Positions 34,703 to 43,232 of a DNA stretch of 64,000 nucleotides are shown piece by piece. The position numbers and the translations under genes are program-made. A model generated the notes under the pieces. That model ran no database searches. It had not been told where the DNA came from and saw only the letters and a list, made by a program, of their open reading frames with translations. Each line of letters opens with the position of its first letter. The first letter of the stretch is position 1. Source of the stretch: Thauera sp. (GTDB lineage Bacteria > Pseudomonadota > Gammaproteobacteria > Burkholderiales > Rhodocyclaceae); assembly GCA_017302295.1 (NCBI GenBank), contig JAFLDS010000008.1, positions 107,604-171,603 on the forward strand. Direction: 5' to 3'.

Positions 34703-36529
34703 TCAGGCTGCCTGTTTGGCGTCGATGCGGATCTTGACATAAGAGCCCGGCGCTTCTTCCAGCACCTTCAGCTTGCCCTTGGCGGGGTCGCGCGGCTCGG
34801 TCTGCTCGCTGTCGCGGGCGGTCACCCAGGCCTGCCAGTCGGTCCACCACGAACCGGCGCTCTGCTGCGCACCTTCGAACCACGCGTCCGACGTGGCCGG
34901 CAGCTTGGCGGCCGGGTTGACCCAGTAGCCGTACTTGTTGGCCGCCGGCGGATTGACGATGCCGGCGATGTGACCGGAGCCGCCCAGCACGAAGCGGACC
35001 GGACCGCCGAAGTTGCGCGCGCCGATGTAGGTGCTCTTCCACGGTGCGATGTGGTCTTCGATCGTCGAGATGAAGTAGCAGGGCACCTTGATCTTGCCCA
35101 GATCGATCTTGACGCCGCCGATCTCGATGCCGCCCGGCTCGGCCAGCTTGTTCTCCATGTACAGCTTGCGCAGGTAGAAGCTGTGCATCTTGGCCGGCAT
35201 GCGGGTGGAGTCGGAGTTCCAGTACAGCAGGTCGAACGGGAACGGATCCTTGCCCATCAGGTAGTTATTCACTACGAAGGACCAGATCAGGTCGTTCGAG
35301 CGCAGCATGTTGAACGTGCCGGACATCTCGGAGCCTTCGAGGTAGCCGCGCTCGAACATCTTCTTCTCGAGGCTGGAGACCTGGGTTTCGTCGATGAAGA
35401 CGCCCAACTCGCCCGGCTCGGAGAAGTCGGTCATGGTGGTGAAGAAGGTCGCCGAACCGATGAGGTCGGCCTGCTTCTTGCCGGCGAGGTAGGCCAGCGT
35501 GGTCGCCAGCAGCGTACCGCCGAGGCAGTAGCCCGCGGCGTTGACGGTCTTCTCGCCGGTCTGCGTCTCGATCGCGTCGAGCGCCGCGACGATGCCTTCC
35601 TGCACATAGGATTCGAAGGTCTTGTCGGAATGGCGCTCATCCGGGTTCACCCACGAAATCACGAACACCGAATGGCCCTGGTCCACGCACCACTTGATGT
35701 AGGAGTTCTTCTCGCGCAGATCGAGGATGTAGAACTTGTTGATCCACGGTGGCACGATCAGCATCGGGCGCTTGTAGGCCTTGTCGGTGCTCGGCGTGTA
35801 TTGCACCAGCTGCATCATGTCGGTCTGGAACACGACCTTGCCCGGCGTGGTGCCGACGTTCTTGCCCAGCTCGAAGGCCGTGGTGTCGGTCATCTTCACG
35901 CGCAGCTGCCCACCGCCGTCTTCGACGTCGCGCAGCAGGTTGTTCAGACCCTTGATCAGGTTCTGGCCGTGGCTCTTGACCGTCTCGCGGAACACTTCCG
36001 GGTTGGTCAGCGCGAAGTTCGACGGCGACAGCGCGTCGATGTACTGGCGGGTGTAGAAGTTGACCTTCTTCTGCGCCTGCTCGTCCATGCCTTCCACACA
36101 GCACACGGTGTCGTGGATGTGGCGCGCGGCGATCAGGTAGGACTGCTTGATGAAGTCGAACAGGAAGTGCTCTTCCCACTGCTCGTCCTTGAAGCGCTTG
36201 TCGGACTTCTCGGGCGAGGCCACGGGCGCCGCACTCATGCCGGCGAAGCGCATCATCGAGTGCTGCCACAGCGAGAAGTAGTCCCACACCAGGTTCATCT
36301 GGGTCTGGGCGAGCTTGTACGGATTGGCCAGCAGCTTGGCCATCATGTCCATGAAGGCCTGGGCGATGCCGAGCTCGTCGGCCGGCGTGGCGACGCCCTT
36401 CTTGAGCTGGCGCTGGACGTGGTCGCTGATCAGGTGCGAAGCGCGGCGGGCGACTTCGGCGTAGGTCTTGGCGACTTCCTGCGGGTCCGGCAGTTCGGCG
36501 TATTGGGTTTCGGGGGTGGGTGCAGCCAT
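34703..36529 (-). CDS. phaC: Class I poly(3-hydroxyalkanoate) synthase
   Basis: 608 residues. Polymerises 3-hydroxyacyl-CoA into storage granules. The lipase-like box AAGYCLGGTL puts the catalytic cysteine at Cys335; the partner Asp is in STIEDHIAPW and the His in LGGSGHIAGIVNPP. The N-terminal domain (1-200) and length are those of class I enzymes (Cupriavidus PhaC type). It stands alone here; phaA/phaB are not adjacent, although a thiolase lies 2 kb away. It has its own terminator. Confidence 0.95.
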   Translation of the reverse strand: MAAPTPETQYAELPDPQEVAKTYAEVARRASHLISDHVQRQLKKGVATPADELGIAQAFMDMMAKLLANPYKLAQTQMNLVWDYFSLWQHSMMRFAGMSAAPVASPEKSDKRFKDEQWEEHFLFDFIKQSYLIAARHIHDTVCCVEGMDEQAQKKVNFYTRQYIDALSPSNFALTNPEVFRETVKSHGQNLIKGLNNLLRDVEDGGGQLRVKMTDTTAFELGKNVGTTPGKVVFQTDMMQLVQYTPSTDKAYKRPMLIVPPWINKFYILDLREKNSYIKWCVDQGHSVFVISWVNPDERHSDKTFESYVQEGIVAALDAIETQTGEKTVNAAGYCLGGTLLATTLAYLAGKKQADLIGSATFFTTMTDFSEPGELGVFIDETQVSSLEKKMFERGYLEGSEMSGTFNMLRSNDLIWSFVVNNYLMGKDPFPFDLLYWNSDSTRMPAKMHSFYLRKLYMENKLAEPGGIEIGGVKIDLGKIKVPCYFISTIEDHIAPWKSTYIGARNFGGPVRFVLGGSGHIAGIVNPPAANKYGYWVNPAAKLPATSDAWFEGAQQSAGSWWTDWQAWVTARDSEQTEPRDPAKGKLKVLEEAPGSYVKIRIDAKQAA

Positions 36530-36568
36530 GTTGTCAGGAACTCCTGTTTTTGCGATCGTTCTGGGCGT

Positions 36569-37606
36569 TCAGCTTGTTCGGACGTACCGGATCAGATCAT
36601 CGCTGCCGACCACCCGACGAAGCGCGCCCTGCTTCTCGAGGTAGTTGAGGTGGGCAATGGCCTCCCCCATGGCGAACATGCTCTGATGGGTATCGAGTTC
36701 GCGCGGAAACAAGGTGCCGAGCAGCTCACCCGCGCAACGTGGATCGCTGCATTCGGAGAGCAGTTCGGCACAGCGTTCACGGTGATGTGCTACGAGTTGT
36801 TCCACCCGCGCCCGAATACCCTTGAAAGGTTTACCGTGCGATGGTAGCACGAGCGTCTCGTCCGGCAAGTCGAGGAATTCCCGGATCGAATCGAGAAAGC
36901 GGCCGAGCGGATCGTCGTGCGGCGTGGCCGCATACACGCTGATGTTCGTCGAGATGCGCGGCAGCAGCATGTCGCCGGAGATCAGCACGCCAAGCTTTTC
37001 GCAGTAAAGGCTCGCATGCTCGGGCGCATGGCCGTAGCCGGTGATGATGCGCCAGTCGTTGCCGCCGATCCGGATGTGCTCGCCGTCGAGCAGGCGGTGG
37101 AAACGCGACGGCATTTCCGGGATGCCGCTGCGGTAGGCGTTGCCCCGGCTCGACAGCGCCACCGCGCGCTCCTCGGCGAGACCGTGGTTGCGGAACTGCG
37201 CCACCATGTCGGTGACCGAATACCCCGGCAATTGATGCCAGATGGCATGCCCGCCGAGGTATTCGCCCAGCGTCATGTGGATCTCGCCGCCATCGCGCGC
37301 CGCGAGCCAGCTGGCGAGGCCGATGTGGTCCGGGTGGTGATGCGTGACGATGACGCGCGCCAGCCGGCGGGGCTCGTTTGCCAGCACCCGCGTCCACGCT
37401 TCGCGCGTGCGCTCCAGCCCGTAGCCGCTATCGATGGCAACCAGGGTGTCGCCGTCGTCCAGCAGCCACAGGTTGATGTGGTCGAGCGCAAAGGGCAGCG
37501 CCATCCGAACCCAGCGCACGCCAGGAGCGACCTGCATGCTGCTGCCTTCGGCGGGTTGCGCATCGAACGGGTAGGTCAGGATGCTGTCGGATGCGGCGGC
37601 GGTCAT
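36569..37606 (-). CDS. MBL-fold metallo-hydrolase
   Basis: 345 residues from the ATG at 37606. Metallo-beta-lactamase fold with the zinc motif VTHHHPDHIGLASWL (HxHxDH), GYGHAPEHASLY and ISGDMLLPRIST, then LPSHGKPFKGI. A C-terminal winged-helix-like tail (MGEAIAHLNYLEKQGALRRV) is usual in this LACTB2-like branch. Divergent from liuR with a 122-bp gap, hinting at a role in acyl-CoA/thioester turnover; substrate unknown. Confidence 0.85.
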   Translation of the reverse strand: MTAAASDSILTYPFDAQPAEGSSMQVAPGVRWVRMALPFALDHINLWLLDDGDTLVAIDSGYGLERTREAWTRVLANEPRRLARVIVTHHHPDHIGLASWLAARDGGEIHMTLGEYLGGHAIWHQLPGYSVTDMVAQFRNHGLAEERAVALSSRGNAYRSGIPEMPSRFHRLLDGEHIRIGGNDWRIITGYGHAPEHASLYCEKLGVLISGDMLLPRISTNISVYAATPHDDPLGRFLDSIREFLDLPDETLVLPSHGKPFKGIRARVEQLVAHHRERCAELLSECSDPRCAGELLGTLFPRELDTHQSMFAMGEAIAHLNYLEKQGALRRVVGSDDLIRYVRTS

Positions 37607-37728
37607 CGGCTGGCGTCTTGGGCGAGGATGCCCGAATTGGGCAGGACTCAACCGCTTTTTGTAGATGAAACAGCAGTTTGCCAGAGTTTGAGGCTAAAAT
37701 CTCAAGATTCTGGCCGCAACTGGAAACC

Positions 37729-38172
37729 ATGAGCGACGAACGTAGCTTCACCATCACCGAGTTGGCGCGGGAATTCGACATCACGGCGAGGGCGATCCGC
37801 TTCTACGAGGACGAAGGTCTGCTCAATCCGTCAAGAGCGGGACGCACACGTGTATACAGTCGTGCAGACCGCACGCGCCTGAAGCTCACCTTGCGCGGCA
37901 AGCGCCTGGGCCTGTCGCTGGCCGAGATCCGCGAGCTGATCGATATGTACGACGGTGTGCGTGATTCCGCCCCCCAACTGGAGCGCTTCCTGTCGGTGCT
38001 GGCGGTTCGCCGCGCAGCGCTGGAGCAGCAGCGTATCGATATCGAAGCCGTGCTGCGTGAGATCGAGATGCTCGAACAGCAGTGTGAAGCGCTGCTCGGC
38101 CATAACGTCGAAGGTGCCGAGGCTGCGCGCGAGGAGTTGCAGAAGCACATGGACGAGACGAGCAACGCTTGA
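37729..38172 (+). CDS. liuR: MerR-family regulator LiuR
   Basis: 147 residues. MerR-type N-terminal helix-turn-helix (FTITELAREFDITARAIRFYEDEGLLNPSRAGRTRVYS) and RLKLTLRGKRLGLSLAEIRELIDMYD, then a long coiled-coil dimerisation helix. There are no C-terminal metal-binding cysteines beyond a single one, which fits the acyl-CoA-linked LiuR branch rather than metal sensors. The assignment is strengthened by a perfect LiuR-type palindrome 18 bp after its stop and by acyl-CoA genes next to it. Confidence 0.85.
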   Translation: MSDERSFTITELAREFDITARAIRFYEDEGLLNPSRAGRTRVYSRADRTRLKLTLRGKRLGLSLAEIRELIDMYDGVRDSAPQLERFLSVLAVRRAALEQQRIDIEAVLREIEMLEQQCEALLGHNVEGAEAAREELQKHMDETSNA

Positions 38173-38189
38173 TTTTTTTGTCGTTTAGT

Positions 38190-38209
38190 TTACGTTTACG
38201 TAAACGTAA
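38190..38209. promoter_or_regulatory. LiuR operator palindrome
   Basis: TTACGTTTACGTAAACGTAA is a perfect 20-bp palindrome between liuR and the thioesterase gene, A/T-rich in a GC-rich genome. It matches the TTTACGTTTACGTAAAC-like motif described for proteobacterial LiuR from comparative genomics. A TAATAAT at about 38207-38213 might be part of the promoter. Confidence 0.85.
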
Positions 38210-38240
38210 TAATAACCTCAGTCTTGCGAGGAGATGATCC

Positions 38241-38708
38241 GTGCGACCCGAATTGCCCCAGTTCCAGCCTCGTGATCCGGACTACGCAGCGCGTGTCCGC
38301 GCGAGCTTCAACCTGCAGCAGGCGATGGGCCTGATCGGCGCCGAGCTTGCCGTGGTCGAGCCCGGCTACGTCGAAATCCATCTTCCGCATCGGCCGGAAA
38401 TCACCCAGCAGCATGGTTTCATCCACGGCGGCGTGGTGGGCATGATCGCCGATTCGGCGGCGGGCTACGCAGCCAACACGCTCACGCCCGCCGATGCCAG
38501 CGTGCTGACGGTGGAGTACAAGATGAATCTCGTCGCGCCGGCCGACGGCCAGCGCCTGGTAGCGCGCGGGGAGGTGGTGCGCCCGGGCCGCACGCTGATC
38601 GTCACCCGCGCCGATGTGTATGCGGTGCGCGATGAACAATGGACGCTGTGCGCGATCATGCAGCAAACCATCATGGCCATGCACGGCAAGAAGGAACGCG
38701 AAGGTTGA
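38241..38708 (+). CDS. PaaI-family hotdog thioesterase
   Basis: 155 residues, GTG start preceded by GAGGAG. Hotdog fold with the active-site region QQHGFIHGGVVGMIADSAAGYAANT and VLTVEYKMNLVAPADGQRLVARGEVVRPGR. It hydrolyses small acyl-CoAs, perhaps protecting CoA pools during branched-chain catabolism. First gene after the LiuR palindrome, followed by thiolase and acyl-CoA dehydrogenase on the same strand. Confidence 0.87.
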   Translation: MRPELPQFQPRDPDYAARVRASFNLQQAMGLIGAELAVVEPGYVEIHLPHRPEITQQHGFIHGGVVGMIADSAAGYAANTLTPADASVLTVEYKMNLVAPADGQRLVARGEVVRPGRTLIVTRADVYAVRDEQWTLCAIMQQTIMAMHGKKEREG

Positions 38709-38801
38709 TGCGCTTTCCGCGCGACCTCGCAGCGCAGATCACACTCATGCATTACGCCGATTGAGCGCAAACGGCAATCACGGATTCAACAGGAGAATCG
38801 C

Positions 38802-40013
38802 ATGTCCGATCCCGTCGTCATCGTTTCGGTCGCCCGCACGCCGCTGGGCGGCTTCCAGGGCGATTTGTCCAGCCTCACCACGCCGCAGCTCGGCGCCGTC
38901 GCCATCAAGTCGGCGGTGGAGCGCGCGCGCCTCACGCCTGAGCAGGTGCAGGAAGTGATCATGGGCTGCGTGCTGCCCGCCGGCCTCGGCCAGGCGCCGG
39001 CGCGCCAGGCGGCGCTGGCTGCCGGTCTGCCGCTCTCGGCCGGCTGCACCACGATCAACAAGGTGTGCGGTTCGGGGATGAAGGCGACGATGCTGGCGCA
39101 CGACCTGATCCTCGCCGGCAGCAACGACATCATGGTCGCCGGCGGCATGGAGTCGATGTCGAACGCGCCCTACCTGCTGCCGAAGGCGCGCGCGGGCTAC
39201 CGCCTCGGTCACGGCCAGACGATGGACCACATGTTCCTCGACGGTCTGGAAGACAGCTATTCCAAGGAGAACAGGGGCCGCCTGATGGGCACTTTCGCCG
39301 AGGATTGCGCCAGCCATTTCGGCTTCAGCCGCGAGGCGCAGGATGAGTTCGCGATCGCGTCGACAACGCGCGCGCAGACGGCGATCGAGGGCGGCGCCTT
39401 CACCTGGGAAGTGGTGCCGGTCACCGTGTCCGGGCGCAAGGGCGACGTGCTGGTGATGAAGGACGAGCAACCGCTGAAGGCGCAGATCGACAAGATCCCG
39501 TCGCTCAAGCCGGCGTTCCGGAAGGATGGCACGGTGACGCCGGCCAACTCCAGTTCGATTTCGGACGGTGCCGCGGCGCTGGTGCTGATGCGCAGGTCGA
39601 CCGCCGACAGGCTGGGCCTGAAGCCGGTGGCGACCATCGTCGGCCACGCCACTCATGCGCAGGAGCCGGCGCTGTTCACCACCGCGCCGGTGGGGGCGAT
39701 GCAGAAGGTGCTGGCGAAGGCGGGCTGGAGCGCCGGCGACGTCGATCTGTGGGAGATCAACGAGGCGTTCGCGGTGGTGACGATGGCGGCGATGCACGAG
39801 ATGAGCTTGCCGCACGAGAAGGTGAATGTGAATGGTGGCGCGTGCGCGCTGGGGCATCCGATCGGGGCGTCGGGCGCGCGCATCCTGGTGACGCTGATCG
39901 GGGCGTTGCGGAAGCGCGGGCTCAAGCGCGGCGTGGCCAGCCTGTGCATCGGCGGCGGCGAGGCGACGGCGATGGCGATCGAGGTGGATGCCGCGGTGGG
40001 CTGCGGCGGCTGA
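38802..40013 (+). CDS. Acetyl-CoA acetyltransferase-type thiolase
   Basis: 403 residues. Nucleophile Cys89 in GCTTINKVCGSGMKA, NEAFAV near 327, and the C-terminal motif GGACALGHPIGASGARI, then a last catalytic Cys in SLCIGGGEATAMAIE. All thiolase catalytic residues are present. It could cleave acetoacetyl-CoA made after leucine breakdown or feed PHA synthesis. Twelve bases before the acyl-CoA dehydrogenase gene; in the putative LiuR operon. Confidence 0.93.
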   Translation: MSDPVVIVSVARTPLGGFQGDLSSLTTPQLGAVAIKSAVERARLTPEQVQEVIMGCVLPAGLGQAPARQAALAAGLPLSAGCTTINKVCGSGMKATMLAHDLILAGSNDIMVAGGMESMSNAPYLLPKARAGYRLGHGQTMDHMFLDGLEDSYSKENRGRLMGTFAEDCASHFGFSREAQDEFAIASTTRAQTAIEGGAFTWEVVPVTVSGRKGDVLVMKDEQPLKAQIDKIPSLKPAFRKDGTVTPANSSSISDGAAALVLMRRSTADRLGLKPVATIVGHATHAQEPALFTTAPVGAMQKVLAKAGWSAGDVDLWEINEAFAVVTMAAMHEMSLPHEKVNVNGGACALGHPIGASGARILVTLIGALRKRGLKRGVASLCIGGGEATAMAIEVDAAVGCGG

Positions 40014-40025
40014 GGAGGGAAAGAC

Positions 40026-41159
40026 ATGATTCTGACTGCTGAACAGGAACTCATCCGCGATTCCATCCGCACCTTTGCGCAGGAGCGTCTGGCGCCCTTC
40101 GCTGCCGAATGGGACCGCAATCACACCTTCCCGCGCGAGGCGCTCAACGAGCTGGCCGAGCTCGGCGCGCTGGGCATGGTGGTGCCGGAGGAATGGGGCG
40201 GCGCCGGCATGGACTACATGAGCCTGGTGCTGGCGCTGGAGGAGATCGCCGCCGGGGATGGCGCCACGTCGACCATCGTCAGCGTGCAGAACTCGCTGCC
40301 CTGCGGCATCCTCAATCGCTTCGGCACCGATGCGCAGAAGGAAGCATGGCTGAAGCCGCTGGCGCGCGGCGCGAAGCTGGGCTGCTTCTGCCTCACCGAG
40401 CCGCATGTGGGGTCGGACGCGTCCGCCATCCGCACTTCCGCTGTGCGCGACGGTAACGAATGGGTGCTGAACGGCGTCAAGCAGTTCATCACCACCGGCA
40501 AGCATGCAGATGTCGCCATCGTCTTCGCCGTCACCGACAAGGCCGCGGGCAAGAAGGGCATCACCTGCTTCCTGGTGTCGGCGAACGCGCCCGGCTACGA
40601 GGTCGGCCGCATCGAGGAGAAGATGGGGCAGAAGGCGTCCGATACCACCCAGATCCTGTTCGAGAACTGCCGCATCCCGGCGGATTCGGTGATCGGTGCG
40701 GAAGGCGAGGGCTACCGCATCGCGCTGTCCAATCTGGAAGCGGGCCGCATCGGCATCGCTGCGCAGTGCCTGGGCATGGCGCGTGCTGCGCTGGAGGCGG
40801 CGGTGAAGTACGCGCAGGAGCGCGAGAGCTTCGGCAAGCCGATCTTCGAGCACCAGGCGGTCAATTTCCGCCTTGCCGACATGGCGACCCAGCTCGAAGC
40901 CGCGCGCCAGCTCGTGTGGCACGCCGCCAGCCTGAAGGACGCCGGCCGGCCATGTCTGAAGGAGGCGTCGATGGCCAAGCTGTTCGCCTCCGAGATGGCC
41001 GAGCGCGTGTGCTCGGACGCCATCCAGGTGCATGGCGGCTACGGCTACGTCACCGACTTCCCGGTCGAGCGCATCTACCGCGATGTGCGGGTGTGCCAGA
41101 TCTACGAAGGTGCCAGCGACATCCAGCGGTTGGTGATCGGGCGCGCGTTGGCGGGCTGA
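40026..41159 (+). CDS. Acyl-CoA dehydrogenase, short/branched-chain type
   Basis: 377 residues. FAD enzyme with [32 protein letters not shown], and the C-terminal [18 protein letters not shown], whose Glu361 is the catalytic base at the usual short-chain position. The opening [29 protein letters not shown] is typical of butyryl- or 2-methylbutyryl-type enzymes. It differs from the isovaleryl-CoA dehydrogenase at 49818, whose base lies elsewhere. Likely acts on a straight or isoleucine/valine-derived acyl-CoA. Confidence 0.92.
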   Translation: MILTAEQELIRDSIRTFAQERLAPFAAEWDRNHTFPREALNELAELGALGMVVPEEWGGAGMDYMSLVLALEEIAAGDGATSTIVSVQNSLPCGILNRFGTDAQKEAWLKPLARGAKLGCFCLTEPHVGSDASAIRTSAVRDGNEWVLNGVKQFITTGKHADVAIVFAVTDKAAGKKGITCFLVSANAPGYEVGRIEEKMGQKASDTTQILFENCRIPADSVIGAEGEGYRIALSNLEAGRIGIAAQCLGMARAALEAAVKYAQERESFGKPIFEHQAVNFRLADMATQLEAARQLVWHAASLKDAGRPCLKEASMAKLFASEMAERVCSDAIQVHGGYGYVTDFPVERIYRDVRVCQIYEGASDIQRLVIGRALAG

Positions 41160-41235
41160 GCGGTTCCGCCGGTCGCAGGGTCAGGGGCGAAGTGCGGCCG
41201 GACGTGAAGCTTTGCGTAGACGTGCGGGGGTTGGA

Positions 41236-41251
41236 GTGCGAAAATTCGCAC
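41236..41251. repeat. Short perfect inverted repeat (possible operator)
   Basis: GTGCGAA-AA-TTCGCAC, a 7-bp perfect dyad about 110 bp upstream of the hypothetical gene at 41348 and just before a TTGACA-like hexamer (about 41260). Could be an operator or simply a hairpin; no T-tract follows. Confidence 0.35.
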
Positions 41252-41347
41252 CAAGAGCGTTGACAAGCCTTGACGAATCCTGTGCGGTTGATGGGTTCAG
41301 TTGGGCTGGCGCGAATGAACTCAGGCATTTTCAACGGGGTGACTGCC

Positions 41348-41803
41348 ATGGTTGCAATCTCTCAAGGATCGAGTCCCATCTCCCGCGAGCTCATGCGCGC
41401 GTCCGATGCGCGTCAGACGCCGGAAGCCCAGCAGCAGGCGCAGACCCAGCGCTCGAAGGAAGCGGCTCGCGCCGACGGCGTGCCAAGCCAGTCGCAACCG
41501 CCGAGTGCCGTCGTCACGCTGAGTTCTGCGGCGCGTGACGAGATGGCCGCTCAGGGCGCTCAGGCCGCACAGCCGACCCAAGCGCCGCAGGGCACCGGCA
41601 ACGGCACGCAGGAAGCGCGTGCGGTGCAGCAGGGGCGGGCCGCCGCGGCGAACGAAGATGTCCGCGATAACTACGCCGCTCAGCGTGCGCTGGCCTCCTA
41701 CGAGGCCATGGCGCAGGTCGGTGCCAATGCCGCGCTTCGCGCCGAGCAGCCGTCGTCGTCAACGGCACCGGGGCAGCAGGCAGCGGGCGTGCTACGCGCG
41801 TGA
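41348..41803 (+). CDS. Low-complexity Ala/Gln-rich protein of unknown function
   Basis: 151 residues. Not recognised. Start ATG at 41348 has GGGGTGA 5 nt upstream; the open frame extends back to 41270 without better signals. The protein is rich in Ala, Gln, Ser and Pro, with no membrane segment. A short VVTLSSAARDEM motif resembles the VxLS-type tag seen in some flagella-related proteins, a weak hint only; the C-terminal part has NYAAQRALASYEAMAQ. Followed 41 bp later by another unknown coiled-coil gene. Confidence 0.6.
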   Translation: MVAISQGSSPISRELMRASDARQTPEAQQQAQTQRSKEAARADGVPSQSQPPSAVVTLSSAARDEMAAQGAQAAQPTQAPQGTGNGTQEARAVQQGRAAAANEDVRDNYAAQRALASYEAMAQVGANAALRAEQPSSSTAPGQQAAGVLRA

Positions 41804-41844
41804 TTGCCGCCATGGGTGTTCGGCACACCTGAGGACAGCCCATC

Positions 41845-42243
41845 ATGGCGATCCAGGGCATGGGGTCTTCCGTTTCGGTGGCGTCGTACGCAGGCGGTCA
41901 GCTTGCGCGCCAGCAGGCCGAGCGCAGCGCCCAGCAACTCGAGGCAAAGGCGGCCGCGCTCGCGGCCGAGGCTTCGGACGCCCGCAAGCAGGCCGATTCG
42001 GCCCAGCGCCGTGCCGACGAGATTCAAACCGATGCGGGCCAGGCCAGACGGCGCGCAGACCTCGGTAAACAATCCCTCGCTTCGATGGAAGGCATGGACC
42101 GCGCAGCGGATTCCGTGTCGGTGACCGTCGATCGCGTCGCTCGCGCCGTCGAGACGCAGGGCGTGGACCTCTACACCCCCGCCGCGGAAACCAAGGCGGC
42201 AGCGCCGGCGTCGCCCGGCCAGATCATCGATGTGACGGTGTGA
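41845..42243 (+). CDS. Alanine-rich coiled-coil protein of unknown function
   Basis: 132 residues. Not recognised. After MAIQGMGSSVSVASYAGGQ, residues about 20-75 form a heptad-like, Ala/Arg/Gln/Glu-rich helix (QQLEAKAAALAAEASDARKQADSAQRRADEIQ), i.e. a probable coiled coil. The C-terminus is short and hydrophobic (GQIIDVTV). Start has GAGGA upstream. Probably in one transcript with the preceding unknown gene; both lack signal peptides. Confidence 0.62.
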   Translation: MAIQGMGSSVSVASYAGGQLARQQAERSAQQLEAKAAALAAEASDARKQADSAQRRADEIQTDAGQARRRADLGKQSLASMEGMDRAADSVSVTVDRVARAVETQGVDLYTPAAETKAAAPASPGQIIDVTV

Positions 42244-42441
42244 GCGCGGACGTGGTGCAGCCGCCCGGGAAGCGGTGGCTGCATCGGTCGGCGCATGCTT
42301 TTCGGTTACATTCGAGCCATGCACGCAGGCGCCGCGTCGGCGGCCTCGTAGCCTTCGCCGCTGGCCAGCCTGTGCTCACGGGCACCCAGCGCCTCGGCGA
42401 GAAAGCCTGCGCTCGTTCGAGCCGCGTTCAATCGTCGACGC

Positions 42442-42924
42442 TCACTCGCCGCCGTGCACTTCGGCGAACTTGCGCTCCATCTCGCGCCGCATCGCGCGGC
42501 GCACTTCCGCTTCGGCGAAGCGGCGGCGCTCGTCCGGCGTGTGCGGCGCCAGCGGCGGCACCTTGGTCGGCCGGCCCGCTTCATCGACCGCGATCATGGT
42601 GAAGAAGCAGCTATTCACATGGCGCACGACCTTGGCGCGGATGTCCTCGGCGATGACCTTGATGCCGACTTCCATCGACGAGTTGCCGGTGTGGTTGACC
42701 GAGGCGAGGAAGCTGACCAGTTCGCCGACCTGGATCGGCTGGCGGAACATCACCTGGTCGACGCTGAGCGTGACCACGTAGTGGCCGGCGTAGCGGCTGG
42801 CGCAGGCGTAGGCCACCTGGTCGAGCAGCTTGAGGATGGCGCCGCCGTGGACCTTGCCCGAGAAGTTCGCGGTGTCGGGCGTCATCAGGACGGTCATGGT
42901 GAGCTGGTGGGCGGGCAGATCCAT
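42442..42924 (-). CDS. Acyl-CoA thioesterase (YciA-like hotdog)
   Basis: 160 residues from the ATG at 42924. Hotdog domain with the YciA/BFIT-type signature MTPDTANFSGKVHGGAILKLLDQVAYACASRYAG and VVTLSVDQVMFRQPIQVGELVSFLASVNHTGNSSMEVGIKV. Hydrolyses acyl-CoA thioesters in the cytoplasm. The last 25 residues are charged (DERRRFAEAEVRRAMRREMERKF). Flanked by about 200 bp without a gene on the left and about 308 bp on the right. Confidence 0.88.
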   Translation of the reverse strand: MDLPAHQLTMTVLMTPDTANFSGKVHGGAILKLLDQVAYACASRYAGHYVVTLSVDQVMFRQPIQVGELVSFLASVNHTGNSSMEVGIKVIAEDIRAKVVRHVNSCFFTMIAVDEAGRPTKVPPLAPHTPDERRRFAEAEVRRAMRREMERKFAEVHGGE

Positions 42925-43232
42925 TGCGGTGTCTCGTGGTGATGAAGGGGCGCGCGTTGAGGCGCGGGGGAGGGGCCAAGTTTCCACTATTCCCGCCCCC
43001 TTCCGCCATCACTGCCCGAACCGCGTGGGCGCGCGAAACTTCAGGGACCGTCGCCATTCCTCTCCATGCCAGATGGATTGCCGCAGAGGCCGCCCCCATC
43101 CGCTGCCGCTGGAGGATGCTCAGACCGTCGAGGAGGGTCAGTGGGACCTGTGCCCGCAGGTGACAGCCCGACGACGGGTCGATGCCGGCGGGCATGTCCG
43201 TGCTGTTCATCGCGCAGGGCAGGGCGTCTTCG
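42925..43232. other. Gene-free stretch between thioesterase and copper receptor
   Basis: 308 bp. A minus-strand frame opens here but has no family similarity or good start. I see no convincing riboswitch, tRNA or terminator. A cobalamin riboswitch would be misplaced, being downstream of the receptor. It should hold the thioesterase promoter. Confidence 0.4.

Noticed and set aside
42611-43210. 199-codon minus-strand frame upstream of and overlapping the thioesterase
   Set aside because: Overlaps the thioesterase in another frame and shows no recognisable domain; no convincing start signal.
42925-43232. Possible cobalamin riboswitch
   Set aside because: Some G/C-rich pairing is present, but the region is downstream of the receptor and I could not find the conserved B12-box elements in order.
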